A stretch of DNA of 64,000 bases from Lentisphaerae bacterium GWF2_50_93 (GCA_001804815.1 MHBI01000010.1:62001-126000); one strand, 5' to 3'; numbered from the stretch's first letter, positions 18,268-29,500 are shown. Numbers and translations are program-made. The notes: generated by a model not told the origin, from the letters alone.

Positions 18268-18792
18268 CTACACCTCTTCCTGCTGGGCTCTCATCACTGC
18301 GAGACGGGTTCTTGTCTGTTTCCTGAAGGCTCCGGCGAAATCTTCAGGACGCATGGTTCCGGACTCGATGGCCCCCCTCACCTTCCCCCGGTCTGGGGAA
18401 CCAATCTTGTCAATTACTGGAGCAAGCACCTCTCCGAGTTCTGAAAGGCTGGCACGGATCTTCCTCATGTCGGGACTGAGTATCTGCCTGTATTTTTCTC
18501 CTAATCTGGCACGCAGTGCATTCTCGTCGTATTCAATTTCAGTCTCACGGAAAAATCTTATTTTCAGGGGAATGTCCTTCACGACCGGATACCAGAATCC
18601 GTCGGAATGTTTTGCGAGATGCCCTGACAGTTTTTCCTGCAGCATGGACTTCTCATCCTCAAGCTCCTTGGACATCCTCTGTATTTCAAGATACCGAAGC
18701 AGAAGGGTTTCCATGTCTGGAGTAATCTCCGCCTCAATCCTGTCATATCCCTTCCTCTGGACCTGCTGATTCGCATTGGCTGCTGCTTCCAT
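18268..18792 (-). CDS. Hypothetical protein with coiled-coil head
   Basis: 174 residues, convergent with fabG-like and divergent from fabI. A good ribosome site (AGGGGAGA) precedes ATG. Residues ~25-60 form a probable coiled coil (LLLRYLEIQRMSKELEDEKSMLQEKL); the rest is a small alpha/beta part with GFWYPVVKDIPLKIRFFRE, then a helical basic C-terminus. I do not recognise the family. Composition is similar to the neighbouring core genes. Confidence 0.6.
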   Translation of the reverse strand: MEAAANANQQVQRKGYDRIEAEITPDMETLLLRYLEIQRMSKELEDEKSMLQEKLSGHLAKHSDGFWYPVVKDIPLKIRFFRETEIEYDENALRARLGEKYRQILSPDMRKIRASLSELGEVLAPVIDKIGSPDRGKVRGAIESGTMRPEDFAGAFRKQTRTRLAVMRAQQEEV

Positions 18793-18972
18793 GATTATCG
18801 ATCTCCCCTTATATTATTAATCCCATAAATATTAGACAGGATAACAGGATTGACAAGTTACACAGGAATTAAAATTGTAAAACTGGATATAATCCATACA
18901 GATATTATCTTATGCTCTTGTTTCATTTCGTGTTCTTTTTCGTGTAATTCGTGGGCAAGCAACGGAGTTTTC

Positions 18973-19773
18973 ATGAGTTTTCTCGGACTTGAAGGAAAGA
19001 AGATATTGATATTCGGGCTGGCAAACCGCAAAAGCGTCGCCTTCCATATCGCGGAAGTCCTCAAGGAATCAGGCGCGGAACTCATCTTTTCAGTTCTCGG
19101 ACAGGAACAGTCCACCTTGGTGAATAAATTTTTTCCGGACAGCTCCGTCCATATATGTGATGTAAGCGATGAAAGACAGATCCAGAAGCTTGCAACTGAA
19201 ATCGGTGACCATGGGAAAATTTATGGAATCGTCCATTCGATAGCATTCGCAAGCTATACCGACGGATTCAAACCTTTTCACCAGACCAGGAAAGATGATT
19301 TCCTCAAGACGATGGATGTCTCCTGCTTCTCTTTCATCCAGATCGCAGGTCTTTTCAAACCTTATATGGATACAGATGGCTCGATAGTCACAATTTCCAT
19401 TTCAACAACCAGGATGGCCGCTGAAAACTACGGCTACATGGCTCCAGTAAAGGCCGCACTGGATTCGAGCATCTGCTTTCTCGCGAAATCCCTCAGCGAA
19501 GACACGAAGATAAGGGTGAACGGCGTTGGAGCATCCCTTCTCAAGACCTCGTCGTCAGCGGGAATTCCCGGCTATGTCGAACCTTATCTGTTCGCAGAGA
19601 AGGCCACATTGAGGAAGTCCGCCCTGAAAACCGAGGAAGTTGCGAATGTCGCAGCCTTCCTGCTGAGTCCGAGATCAAGCGGAATCAACTCCCAGACCGT
19701 AATAGTCGACGCAGGAATGTCCGTGAACTATTTCGACAAGGCGATAGTGAAGGCGGCCGTGGCAGGGAAATAA
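18973..19773 (+). CDS. fabI: Enoyl-ACP reductase (FabI-like SDR)
   Basis: 266 residues from ATG 18973, supported by GGAG 5 bases upstream; the longer upstream frame is non-conserved. It starts FLGLEGKKILIFGLANRKSVAFHIAE, the FabI variant of the nucleotide fold, and has the FabI catalytic spacing Tyr-x6-Lys in YGYMAPVK. It performs the last reduction of the fatty-acid elongation cycle. A few positions differ from the classical enzymes (for example SISTTRMAAENYGY), so another enoyl-thioester substrate is possible. Confidence 0.85.
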   Translation: MSFLGLEGKKILIFGLANRKSVAFHIAEVLKESGAELIFSVLGQEQSTLVNKFFPDSSVHICDVSDERQIQKLATEIGDHGKIYGIVHSIAFASYTDGFKPFHQTRKDDFLKTMDVSCFSFIQIAGLFKPYMDTDGSIVTISISTTRMAAENYGYMAPVKAALDSSICFLAKSLSEDTKIRVNGVGASLLKTSSSAGIPGYVEPYLFAEKATLRKSALKTEEVANVAAFLLSPRSSGINSQTVIVDAGMSVNYFDKAIVKAAVAGK

Positions 19774-19832
19774 TCGAACCGGCGTGATCAAGATTTGGAA
19801 GGCAAGTGCCAGGAAACACAAATGTAGGAGTT

Positions 19833-19848
19833 CACAGCTTCAGCTGTG
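19833..19848. repeat. Short hairpin before larB
   Basis: CACAGCT-tc-AGCTGTG, perfect 7 bp arms. A related element with GCTTCAGC in the centre is at 62695-62712. It lies inside the apparent N-terminal extension of the larB frame, which is one reason to start that gene downstream of it. Confidence 0.5.
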
Positions 19849-19852
19849 TCTT

Positions 19853-20608
19853 ATGAAAAAGAAGACAGGTTTAAAACTTTCTAAAATAATCTCAAAGATT
19901 GGAAAAGGGAAGCTGGATCCCCTGTCCGCGCTTCATGAACTCGGCGCCATCCACAGTCCTGAGAAACTTGATTTCGCAAAACTGGACCACACAAGGAAAA
20001 ACCGCTGCGGTTTCCCGGAATTCATCTATGGTGAAGGAAAAACTCCGGAACAGATCATCAGGATCATCCATGAGATCAAAAAGCGGGGCCATCCCGCCAT
20101 GGCAACACGTGTATGCAAGGATGCGGCAAAAATAATCCTTGAAAAATATCCCTCGGCATTTTATGATGAAAATGCCAAAGTCCTAAGCGTTTTTTCCGGT
20201 TCTCGGAAAAAATTAAAAGGAAAGATCCTGATAGTCACCGCCGGCACCGTCGACATTCCAGTCGCCCTCGAAGCAAAATACACCGCACAGGCATGCGGCT
20301 GCAACGCTGAGATCGTCACCGATGTCGGTGTCGCCGGCATCCACAGGCTTCTCTCAAAGCTCAAGACTCTCCATGGCGCCGACGTGCTGATCGTGGTCGC
20401 CGGCATGGAAGGCGCGCTGCCAAGCGTTGTCGCCGGACTCGTCTCCTGCCCTGTCATCGCCGTACCCACCAGCGCCGGATATGGTGCCTCCCTGCACGGA
20501 CTTACTGCGCTGTTCGCAATGCTGAACAGCTGCGCCAACGGCGTGCTTGTCACTAACATCAACAACGGCTTCGGAGCCGCCTGCGCCGCCGCCAGGATCC
20601 TGAAGTAG
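19853..20608 (+). CDS. larB: LarB-type pyridinium-3,5-biscarboxylate mononucleotide synthase
   Basis: 251 residues from ATG 19853. LarB (PurE/AIR-carboxylase-like fold) carboxylates and hydrolyses nicotinic acid adenine dinucleotide as the first step of the nickel-pincer cofactor used by lactate racemase and relatives. Family marks are FPEFIYGEGKTPEQ, ATRVCKDAAK, VTAGTVDIPVALEA, GVAGIHRL and VVAGMEGALPSVVAGLV. No larC, larE or lar-type racemase is nearby. The start codon follows a hairpin repeat. Confidence 0.85.
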   Translation: MKKKTGLKLSKIISKIGKGKLDPLSALHELGAIHSPEKLDFAKLDHTRKNRCGFPEFIYGEGKTPEQIIRIIHEIKKRGHPAMATRVCKDAAKIILEKYPSAFYDENAKVLSVFSGSRKKLKGKILIVTAGTVDIPVALEAKYTAQACGCNAEIVTDVGVAGIHRLLSKLKTLHGADVLIVVAGMEGALPSVVAGLVSCPVIAVPTSAGYGASLHGLTALFAMLNSCANGVLVTNINNGFGAACAAARILK

Positions 20609-20979
20609 CACAGGCTTGTCAGGTATCTCAAGGCTTCAACTGTTAAAAACGAGGCCGTCGTTCCCAGGGGACTGATAGGTTCCGCTAAAAAACAACACCT
20701 TTGAAACGGTAATCCATGCATTTGCCATGGATTGCGGTAATTGTTGGTGCAGCAATGACTGTATTTGCCGCAATCATAAATGGCACGGCACAGGATGATC
20801 CTGTAATTTTTGAGGCTGTTGTCCTCCTTAACCGCTTTGGATAATTATTATTTTTGAATGATAATGGAGTAAATACTATGACGTTATTTGAAAATATGAC
20901 TGCTTGCCGCTTGAAAACATAGGCGCTTATATTATTTTGCAGGGTTTGCAATAACCATATAATACCAAATCGACAGGAA
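20609..20979. other. Intergenic, no gene recognised
   Basis: About 370 bases between larB and the helical-repeat protein. The first part keeps larB-like composition without an open frame; the second part is AT-rich. A short inverted match CATGCATTTGCCATGG sits near 20715. I see no convincing promoter, RNA or gene remnant. Confidence 0.4.
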
Positions 20980-22098
20980 ATGAACAGGAACGGATCAAAA
21001 CAGACATGGAGAAAGGTTTATTATCTCATAGCTGGGATGATGATTCTTATAGCTGCCCCCCTCCTTATACTGGGACTGACCGGCAAATACCGCCTCCTGC
21101 TTAAACCACGACATGCCGATGCTTCTAAAAACAGCGCGGCTGCCCCGAAGCCTGCGCCTAAGACTGCAACAATGTCTAAAAACGGTTCACCTCTTCACAA
21201 AAAGAGCATTCATGAGGAGAATATTGAATCGCTCCTCCAGAGGTACACTGTTGATTTCTACTATCTCAATGTCCAGTATCCCACCAACCCCGACGAATTC
21301 ATGATGGATCCCAGGAACTTCCTGACCAAGAAACTTCCAGTCGTTGAAATTCCCGATACGATCAGGCTTATTGCAGGGCTTGAAGAGGAAAAAGGCTATG
21401 TCCCGAGGCTTGAGGCGGTAAACGCCCTGGGCTGCGAACTCCCGGCAAAGGAAGTCACCGCCCTTCTCTATTTCCTGCACAAGAAGATAAGCGATGACAG
21501 CATCGAGCCCCTGGAGCTCAACGCCGTAAAAAATAATACCGTAGCCGTCTTGATGAGGCAGTCCCGCATTCCCGAGGAGCTGGCACCTCATCTCATAGCG
21601 ATGTACTATGACAAGACCCTGGACAACACATGGCGCGACTACTGCATCCAGTTCATGGGGCAGTGGTATGACAAGATCCATGTTCCGACCGAACAGGAGT
21701 ACGTCAGGCAGGCCCTTGATGCCGCGCTTTCGGACTCGGAAAACATTCCAGCCGCATCGATCATTGCAATGGCCGGCCTCGTCGGCAGGCCCGGTTTCTC
21801 CAGGGAACGGGTTTCCGCCGCCGCATACAAGCTCTGTACCGACCTCAGGACAATCGATACCGTCAAGACTGCCGCCCTCCAGATATGCGCCAAATTCAGG
21901 AACAGGGATGCGCTTCCCGTGGCAAGGGAGATCGTGCGGAATTCGCAGAATATACCGCTGAAGATGTCGGCCGTGGCCGCAATCGGGGCCTTCGGCGAGT
22001 TCGCAGACCGCGAACTGCTCGGACCTCTGGCTAAGAGCGGAGATATAAGGATCCGGACTGCGGCAAAGGCCGCGATCAGGAAGATGAAAGTTAATTGA
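20980..22098 (+). CDS. Membrane-anchored HEAT-like repeat protein
   Basis: 372 residues. A short cytoplasmic basic stretch, one membrane helix at ~13-35 (IAGMMILIAAPLLILGL), a Pro/Ala/Lys linker, then ~280 residues of paired helices resembling HEAT/armadillo repeats, clearest near the C-terminus (DALPVAREIVRNSQNIPLKMSAVAAIGAFGEFAD). Such repeats usually bind protein partners. The stop codon TGA is the first part of a palindromic repeat. Specific role unknown. Confidence 0.65.
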   Translation: MNRNGSKQTWRKVYYLIAGMMILIAAPLLILGLTGKYRLLLKPRHADASKNSAAAPKPAPKTATMSKNGSPLHKKSIHEENIESLLQRYTVDFYYLNVQYPTNPDEFMMDPRNFLTKKLPVVEIPDTIRLIAGLEEEKGYVPRLEAVNALGCELPAKEVTALLYFLHKKISDDSIEPLELNAVKNNTVAVLMRQSRIPEELAPHLIAMYYDKTLDNTWRDYCIQFMGQWYDKIHVPTEQEYVRQALDAALSDSENIPAASIIAMAGLVGRPGFSRERVSAAAYKLCTDLRTIDTVKTAALQICAKFRNRDALPVAREIVRNSQNIPLKMSAVAAIGAFGEFADRELLGPLAKSGDIRIRTAAKAAIRKMKVN

Positions 22099-22172
22099 AG
22101 AACATCCGCCAAGGCGGATTGATTAAGCATGAATTGAATTTGTTTGTAGTTAACGCCGCAAGGCGTGTTCTT
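22098..22172. repeat. Long nested palindrome, AAGAAC family, copy 2
   Basis: Left end AAGAACATCCGCCAAGGCGG, right end CGCCGCAAGGCGTGTTCTT. It starts on the final A of the upstream TGA stop codon. Both arms again carry internal mini-hairpins. Confidence 0.65.
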
Positions 22173-22182
22173 TATAAATGTA

Positions 22183-22283
22183 ACACAGGCATCTTGCCTG
22201 TGTCAGGATTTTCTGAAATGTAGAGTTGTCCGTCTCGGACAAAGGGGATGAAATCTTCGCCGTGACGGCGAACCCTACATCAG
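22183..22283. repeat. Cluster of small hairpins upstream of the PA14/FN3 gene
   Basis: ACACAGGCA-tct-TGCCTGTGT at 22183-22203 belongs to the ACAGGCG family. It is followed at ~22216-22277 by a composite element bounded by TGTAG and CTACA and holding TTGTCCG/CGGACAA and TTCGCCG/CGGCGAA stems. Confidence 0.55.
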
Positions 22284-22353
22284 GAAATAGGATGAGATAG
22301 AGATTAAGACCACAGGCAAATGCCCGTGCTAGTTCAAATAAATAGAGGTGATT

Positions 22354-25300
22354 ATGTTGAAAAATAAATTTTTGCCGGTTCTAGTTGTGTTCGGACTGTT
22401 GTTTTTACTGCCGCATCCCAGCGCAAACGCACAGGCGCCGGGAACACCGGGCAACCCCGAACTCTACCAGGCTACGTTCACCAGGGCGATCATTTCCTGG
22501 CTTCCTTCAACGGGCACTCCCGCCCCGGACGGATACACAGTCTACAGGGACGGCGTTGAAGTCGCCTCAGTGACACCACCGGAATACACCGACACCGGCC
22601 TTACGCCGGATACCACATATGTATATACCGTCAAGGCCTTCAACGGCAGCAGTCTTTCACTGCCGAGCGCGACTCTCACCATCAGGACACTGAAGAACCT
22701 GGAGATTGAAAATGCCGCAGTGGTCCAGCAGATCGTGGATTCCGTCGATCCGCTGGGGCTGTCCGCCGACAATATGATATTGGCCGTACAAAACGCACTG
22801 TCCGCCCTGGGATACGTGAACATCGATTTCACCCAGATCAATGTTCCGATACTGTCAGGGTTCATTGACCGTGAAATGGCCATCATAGAGGAAGGCGTGC
22901 AGCCGTCCTCCGATTCGGAACGCATCGCCGACCAGCAGGAGCTGGACCAGATCCTCCTGGATAATTTCCCCGGGCATTCCTTCGCAGAGCTGTATCTTCA
23001 GTCCAAACTTGTTGAACTCGGCGAGGAGCACTGGCAGAAAGGACATCCGGACGCCGCCGAAACCCTCTATGATTATTCCCTTAACTTCTTGCCAGACCAT
23101 GAGCCCTCGGTGTTCAACACGCTCAACAGGCTCGCGATGTTCAGGCACTCCATTTTCAGCACATATGCCACAAGGCTGGAACTGGTCACCTCGCTCAACG
23201 GGTACAAGACCCAGCTCATGAGATTCTTTGATTTCTTCCCCGGATCGGAAACCCATTTCGCATATTCGATCCTTTACAGCGTGGCCAGCAGGTATTTCTG
23301 GAATTTTCCGGATTTGCTATATTACGACAATTACGAGCAGTCGGCATACGACAGCGCATTCCTTGCCATCCAGGCGGCGAAGACCATTGACGATAATTCC
23401 AGGAGCCAGCTGAAATACGACAAGATCTCCGCATGGCAGCTCGGGACAGTCAATATCAGTTTCAAGACTCCGGAGGGAACCGCCATGTCCGGCATGGTCG
23501 ATGTCACAAACACCAGCGGAATGGAAGTCTACCCCAAGTCGCCGATACCTTCCGACATCAGAAGGTTCACTCTCGTGGGCGGAGAAGCCATGGTCCCCAT
23601 GTACAAGGGGCATAAATACGACCTGAAGGCCTATGTCACCGTTGTTGGCGGACCGGCCATCAAGTACGATATCAGCAATGTCAGGCATGACAAGGGATTC
23701 CGCACGACCTGCGACCACGGCCAGCCTGCCACGGTCTCAACTCTTTCAGATCCAAATGCCACAGGAGAAGTGCTTTTCGTATCCGGACAGCCGACCTCCC
23801 CCTACAATCTTTCCGGGACAAAATACGTTGACACCTTCACCCTTTCATGGGAATGGATCGCCCCCTCGGAAAACTACGTCCTCAAGAACTTCAAGGTGTT
23901 CAGGGGCGGCATCGAGATGTCGACTGTCACCGCGCAGAGTCTGGAAGGCATCCCGCTCGAATCCGAGAACCATACATATTCATATACAGTTATTGCTTAT
24001 GACGTGAACGACGTTCCTTCGGACGAAAGCCTTCCTCTCCTGGTCACCCCGGACTTCACCGCCGAACAGAATGCGTATTTCGCATGGAAGCAGTCCTATT
24101 TCGGAAACCAGCCCATGTACGACTACGAGGATCCCGACAACGACGGCCTCTGCAACTACCAGGAATATGTGTTCGGCTCGAATCCAACCCTGGCGCCAGT
24201 TGCCGATGTCAAAGCCACCTTGCAGGATGTCACGCCCGGCATCGCGGTCAAATACTATCAGGGGCAGTGGACCAATATTCCGGACTTCACCCCCCTCACG
24301 CCGACATCGTCCGAAACATTGTCCGGCCCGTCGTTCACTTCGACCACCGGTAATATTCTCGGAAGCGGAATGTCCGACTTCATGGGAGCCTCGTTCTCCG
24401 GCTACCTGGACGTTCCTTCCTCGGGATTCTACAGGTTCTACCTCACCAGCGATGAAGGCTCCCGGCTCTACATCGACAACCTGCTTTTCATAGACAATGG
24501 AGGGAAACATACCGCCAGGGAATACAACGCCGACATGTACATGAAGCAGGGTGTCCACCAGATCAGGGTCGATTACTTCGAATACGAGAGCGCCGCAACC
24601 CTGAAGCTCGAGTGGGTCGGCCCGGGATTCGTACGCAGGAACCTCGACAGCTCAAATCTCTGGATCTGTGCGGCATCCACTCCCCTTCTCGAGGAGACCG
24701 TCGCATGGAACAAGGATTCCGACCGCGACAATGTCTGCAACTCCGACGAGGTATTGCACGGCACGGACCCGAACAAGGCCGATTCCGACAATGACGGGCT
24801 CAGCGATTATGAGGAACTCAATATCTGCCTTACTGATCCAACCCTCGCCGATACCGACGGCGACGGAAGAACTGACTACGAAGAGGTGAAGATAACGTTC
24901 ACGGATCCGTTCTCGGCGGATTTCAATGGCACATGCACCAATGTATTGTCCGTCAACGGCAGCCAGGGCGTTGCCGTAACAGGCGAATGGCTTACACAGG
25001 GGACCGCCATATATGCAACATCCCGCAACGGCACAGTCGAATACGCCCTAAATGTCCCTTCAGCAGGTGTCTACCGCCTCGAAGTCGAAGGCACACGCCA
25101 CAACTACGGGACCACTCAGTCCTCGTTCCTCCTGGAACTTCTCGTCGACGATTCCTCCTGCGGATCGCAGACGCTCACCGCCTCATACGGCGTGAACGGC
25201 AAAGTCTGGTTCTACCTGCCGAAGCTGCAAACCGGAGTCCACAGCGCGAAGATAAAATGGACAAATATCGTAAGCAATACGTTCCTGCGGATAAACAAGC

Positions 25301-26418
25301 TCGAACTCCAGTCCCTCGGCGGACCCGACGCCGACAGCAACGGAATCCCGGACTGGATCGACAGCAGGAACGAGAAGCTCACCCTCGTCACCGTTCCGGC
25401 TTCAAGCAGGACCTCCCCCCTCTGCATCGAGGGCGCAAACGCCTCCAACATCGAGCAGATCTCCGTAGCGGGCTTCTACACCGCACCGGAAGAGGAGCCA
25501 GTTCAGCCAGCCATACGCCACAGCGTTGAAAACGCCTGGTATTCCGATGTCGCCCTCACTCCCAATGCGCCAAGCAACCTCACGATATCATTCCAAAACG
25601 GACAACTCTCCGTCAACAAGGCTACAAGCTGGTTGCCGGTCAACATCATCACAGATGACGACATGACTATCCGCCTTAACGACTCTCTCCTCCTGACAGC
25701 TGCCCCGGAAGGCTCCGGACAGGGTTCTGTCTCGATCACCGTCGAAGGACAGACCTTGACGACCGTATCTGAAACTCCGGTTCCGTACAAGTTCGAAAAT
25801 ACCGGCGACATCCAGATCTCGGCTACGTTCACACCTGACAATAATGACCCCGCCACCACAGATTCGCTCAACGTCAAGGTCGTCTCAAGCTCCTTCAACG
25901 GGAATCCCGTATGCTTCTTCAACGAACCGAGGCTCTGGGACAATCCCGGCCTCGACGATCTCTCCGTTGTCAAGTACGACAGGAACGTCAACCTCTTCGA
26001 AAGCGACCTCAACCCCGGGCGCAGGCTCGACATCAGGGCGGTCCAGAACGCCCCCGGCTATGTAGTCGCCAGACTCGGGCAGGACGGGCCGATCATATCG
26101 AACGCGAGCATCAAGATCATGAGTGCGGAAGCTACTTATTCTTCTCTGGCAGTAATTCAGACTTTTACTGACGGAAGCGTCCTTGTCCAGAGTCAGATCA
26201 GCCTCAGCAGTGTACCACCAGACTTCAAAGTGTACTTGAAGATATTCGTGGGAGGCATCACCTTCGACGACGGCACCATCGAACGCTGGGTCTATGCGTC
26301 CGACTTCGACGAATACGGCGTATACAAGTATAACATGATCAGAGCTCCGGGTGCGACGACGGGTATGTGCCACAACATCAAGTTCTACCAGGACAACACG
26401 CTGCTGAAAACTTATTGA
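22354..26418 (+). CDS. Giant secreted protein with FN3, PA14 and TSP3-like calcium motifs
   Basis: 1354 residues from ATG 22354 (AGAGGTG just upstream; GTG 22348 would overlap it). Signal peptide with LLFLLPHPSANAQA. FN3 domain at ~30-115, a long alpha-helical region, a second FN3 at ~475-565, an Asp-rich calcium loop (DPDNDGLCNYQEY), a PA14 carbohydrate-binding domain at ~620-780 (GSRLYIDNLLFIDNGGKH), three further DxDxDG loops (DSDNDGLSDYEE, DTDGDGRTDYEE), a CBM-like beta domain and a long beta-rich C-terminus. Probably cell-surface adhesion or glycan binding. The RHS gene follows after 90 bases. Confidence 0.8.
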   Translation: MLKNKFLPVLVVFGLLFLLPHPSANAQAPGTPGNPELYQATFTRAIISWLPSTGTPAPDGYTVYRDGVEVASVTPPEYTDTGLTPDTTYVYTVKAFNGSSLSLPSATLTIRTLKNLEIENAAVVQQIVDSVDPLGLSADNMILAVQNALSALGYVNIDFTQINVPILSGFIDREMAIIEEGVQPSSDSERIADQQELDQILLDNFPGHSFAELYLQSKLVELGEEHWQKGHPDAAETLYDYSLNFLPDHEPSVFNTLNRLAMFRHSIFSTYATRLELVTSLNGYKTQLMRFFDFFPGSETHFAYSILYSVASRYFWNFPDLLYYDNYEQSAYDSAFLAIQAAKTIDDNSRSQLKYDKISAWQLGTVNISFKTPEGTAMSGMVDVTNTSGMEVYPKSPIPSDIRRFTLVGGEAMVPMYKGHKYDLKAYVTVVGGPAIKYDISNVRHDKGFRTTCDHGQPATVSTLSDPNATGEVLFVSGQPTSPYNLSGTKYVDTFTLSWEWIAPSENYVLKNFKVFRGGIEMSTVTAQSLEGIPLESENHTYSYTVIAYDVNDVPSDESLPLLVTPDFTAEQNAYFAWKQSYFGNQPMYDYEDPDNDGLCNYQEYVFGSNPTLAPVADVKATLQDVTPGIAVKYYQGQWTNIPDFTPLTPTSSETLSGPSFTSTTGNILGSGMSDFMGASFSGYLDVPSSGFYRFYLTSDEGSRLYIDNLLFIDNGGKHTAREYNADMYMKQGVHQIRVDYFEYESAATLKLEWVGPGFVRRNLDSSNLWICAASTPLLEETVAWNKDSDRDNVCNSDEVLHGTDPNKADSDNDGLSDYEELNICLTDPTLADTDGDGRTDYEEVKITFTDPFSADFNGTCTNVLSVNGSQGVAVTGEWLTQGTAIYATSRNGTVEYALNVPSAGVYRLEVEGTRHNYGTTQSSFLLELLVDDSSCGSQTLTASYGVNGKVWFYLPKLQTGVHSAKIKWTNIVSNTFLRINKLELQSLGGPDADSNGIPDWIDSRNEKLTLVTVPASSRTSPLCIEGANASNIEQISVAGFYTAPEEEPVQPAIRHSVENAWYSDVALTPNAPSNLTISFQNGQLSVNKATSWLPVNIITDDDMTIRLNDSLLLTAAPEGSGQGSVSITVEGQTLTTVSETPVPYKFENTGDIQISATFTPDNNDPATTDSLNVKVVSSSFNGNPVCFFNEPRLWDNPGLDDLSVVKYDRNVNLFESDLNPGRRLDIRAVQNAPGYVVARLGQDGPIISNASIKIMSAEATYSSLAVIQTFTDGSVLVQSQISLSSVPPDFKVYLKIFVGGITFDDGTIERWVYASDFDEYGVYKYNMIRAPGATTGMCHNIKFYQDNTLLKTY

Positions 26419-26423
26419 CATAA

Positions 26424-26472
26424 TGTAACACGGGCACCTGCCCCGCCGTATGGCCGGGGTCTAGCCTGTGAA
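26424..26472. repeat. Degenerate hairpin repeat between PA14 and RHS genes
   Basis: Starts with a TAACACGGGCA block like the 22181 element, contains CCCCGCC-gtat-GGCCGGGG and ends TAGCCTGTG. It is a diverged ACAGGCG-family copy filling most of the 90-base gap. Confidence 0.45.
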
Positions 26473-26507
26473 TTTATATAAAAACATAAAATTAAAATAT
26501 TGAGGTC

Positions 26508-29500
26508 ATGATGAAAACAAGAATATTATCGCTTCTTCTCCTGACGACATTTGCTTTTAGTGTAAAGGCGACAAATCCGCCGACTTATCCGCCACTGCCA
26601 CCAGGGACAAGGCCAGGTGAGCGTGACTATAATGCAGTTACCTACTCAGCACAAATGTCCGTTTACAATAAGCAGATGGACGAATGGGAAAAATGTCCGT
26701 GCGGAAATCCACCAGTCCACCCCGAATGCATAAGCATGGAAATTTCTTTTGGCCATCCTGTCCATCAATCCCGAATTCCATCCGGAACAATACTTCTTGA
26801 GAGGGAAAAACCATCGGCCTCACTCTTTACACCTCAGAGCCTCGCTTTTGAATTCAATTTTAATTCTTATCTTGTTGGCGTTAAAATCGCCCCTGCCACA
26901 GGAATCTCACGGGAAGCAACGATTTACCGCTCCAACGGGCAGGGCATTACATACCGGTTCAAAACTGGGGAATCAGTCGCAACTCCTATCAGCAGTGACG
27001 TCGCCTCAGATTCAAAGCTACGCATGATTGACGCCAATGGCAATCCGGTCGCCGACAATCCAACCTATTACGAGAGATTGTCCCCGAACGGGAGTAAAGT
27101 CCGTTTTCCAGCCGAGCAGTTCACCATGGCAAAGCCTACCATTATTGATGGCAAAGGGCAGGAAATCGCATCAGACAGCACTGAAGTACAGGTGGAGCCG
27201 ATTTACAGGGACAACGCGCTCCGCCAGATATGGTCTGCCGCCAGCGGTCTCGCCGATTTTGTAATAATAGATGATTACAAGTACGAAATCAGGATCTACG
27301 CGCCTGAGAATGCGGGTTCGAAGAACGTCCAGGGGCTATATGTTCCCCAGGGTAGTCCTTTTGAGCTATGGACAATCGAAAACCCGAACAGGAGCGACAC
27401 TGACTTCAACAATGTCCGCATCTCCCAGACTATTGCAGGAACAACCTATGTATACGACTGGGCATACACCGAGGCTTCAAACGCCTGGACAGTTACCGCA
27501 GGCGCAGGACTGCGCAAGGCTTCAAAACATTATTTCGGCGACTACAGGACAGCCAACTGCCAGATAGTCGATGAGGCTAGGGATGCTTCAAATAATCTCG
27601 TCGCCAGAAAAGTCTCAAACACCCAGAAATTCGCATGGAAAGCCGAAATTGTCGACGAGACGATAGACCCAGACGGCGCAAATCTCAAAACTTCATACAC
27701 ATATTACACAACATCTACTGAAACTGGAAAATACGGAAAGAGAAAGAGCATCCAGAAACCCGATGGTTCATCCGAATCCTACAACTACGACTCCCAGAGC
27801 AGAATGACGCTCAAAACAAGCACATACTTGGACAATGCGCAGGGAAAGATCGAATCCTATTCTTTCTCCCCCCTTGATCCGGTCGATGTTCTCTCGGAAA
27901 ACGACAGCCGTCCTCGAACCATCGAGACCAAGATACTCGGAACAACAGTCAACAAGAAGTACGCCGTGTATAAAACAGTCTCCGGAGAGCCTATCGAAAT
28001 TCATGAGGAAGGGATAGCCGCTTACGGAGATTCTTCTAACCAGCGCGTGATGGCAACCTATTATGCGAATTCCGCAGACGAAGCCTCGAAGGGCCGTATC
28101 AAGTCGATCACATGGTCAAATGGCAAGATGGACACCTACACCTACGAATACGGTACATATTCCGCAAATCCCGATCCTTCTTCCTGTTCCTTTGCCGCAG
28201 GTTCAGGTGATGCTTTAAGGGAAACAATCGTCCACGGCACCTCTGCGAATTCCACAGGAGTCGCAGGGAAATCTACCAAGGAAGTCAAAGTTACGGACGG
28301 CCGCAGCAACGATGTCATGACCGAAGTTTATGCCTATGACGGCGGTTACTCCAGAATAGCCTGGAATGTAAAGACATTTGATGCAGAGCACCATGTCCTT
28401 GCTTCGTATAATTCCAATGGTACATATTCCACCTCAACCTGGAACTGCTGCAGCAAGGATTCAGAATCTTCCGCCGACGGCACGCAGTACACTTTTTCCT
28501 ATGATCTCCTGAAAAGGCTTGTATCCAAGACCAAATGTGGCGTAGGCGTCTCGCCTGCGATTGTTACTTCCTACACCTACGACGCCGAAGGCCGCCAGCT
28601 GTCCGAGTCCATTAGTGGAGGGTCAGCGCTTGCCGCGACCGCTACTTCTTACGACCTCGCCGGACGTGTCACCTCCCGCACCGATGCCGCAGGCCTTATT
28701 ACCACCTACGCATATTCCAACGGCGGCAGGACTGTTACCGCAACGCATCCCGGAGGCTTCACTGAAATCACCGACAAATACATCGACGGGAAAATCAAAT
28801 CAATTACCGGTACGGCCGTCGTGGCGAAGTTCTATACCTACGGGGTGAATATCGATGGCACCCAGTGGACCAAGGTTAATTCAGGAATCGCCAATAGCCC
28901 CAACTATGTGAAGACTACCGTTGACGCTTTAGGGAGAACCGTCTCCGAGGAACGTCCCGGCTCCACTGGGACACTGGTTACTGACTACTTCTATAACGCT
29001 CAAGGTCTCCTTACAAAGGTTTCTTCGACAGGCAACGCCGACACCCTCTACGCATACGACGATTTCAACAACCAGATCCGCTCTGCCCTCGACCTAAACG
29101 CCAACGGCCAGATCGATCTCGGTTCCGATGACCGTGTCTCCGAGTCCGAAACTACCTTCCAGTCTGTGTCCGGACAGTGGTGGTCTGTGGCAACCTCCAA
29201 GGTTTACGGCGACAATGGCGCAGTTGTTACCGGAATTTCCAAAAAACAGCTCACCGCCCTAGGGATCGCCGGCACCCCTGCCGGCATTCTCATCTCCAAA
29301 ACCATTTCTATCGACATCAACGGCAACGAGACAGTCTCCACAACTTCTCTTGACCGCACAGGTCGGACGGTCTTTCAGGCCGTCACTTCCCCCGATTCTT
29401 CTATTTCTTCCCTCTCCACAACCGTCAACGGCCTTCTCATGTCCCAGCGGACATCCACAAACCTCACATATAATTACTCCTACGACGGAATCGGAAGAAA

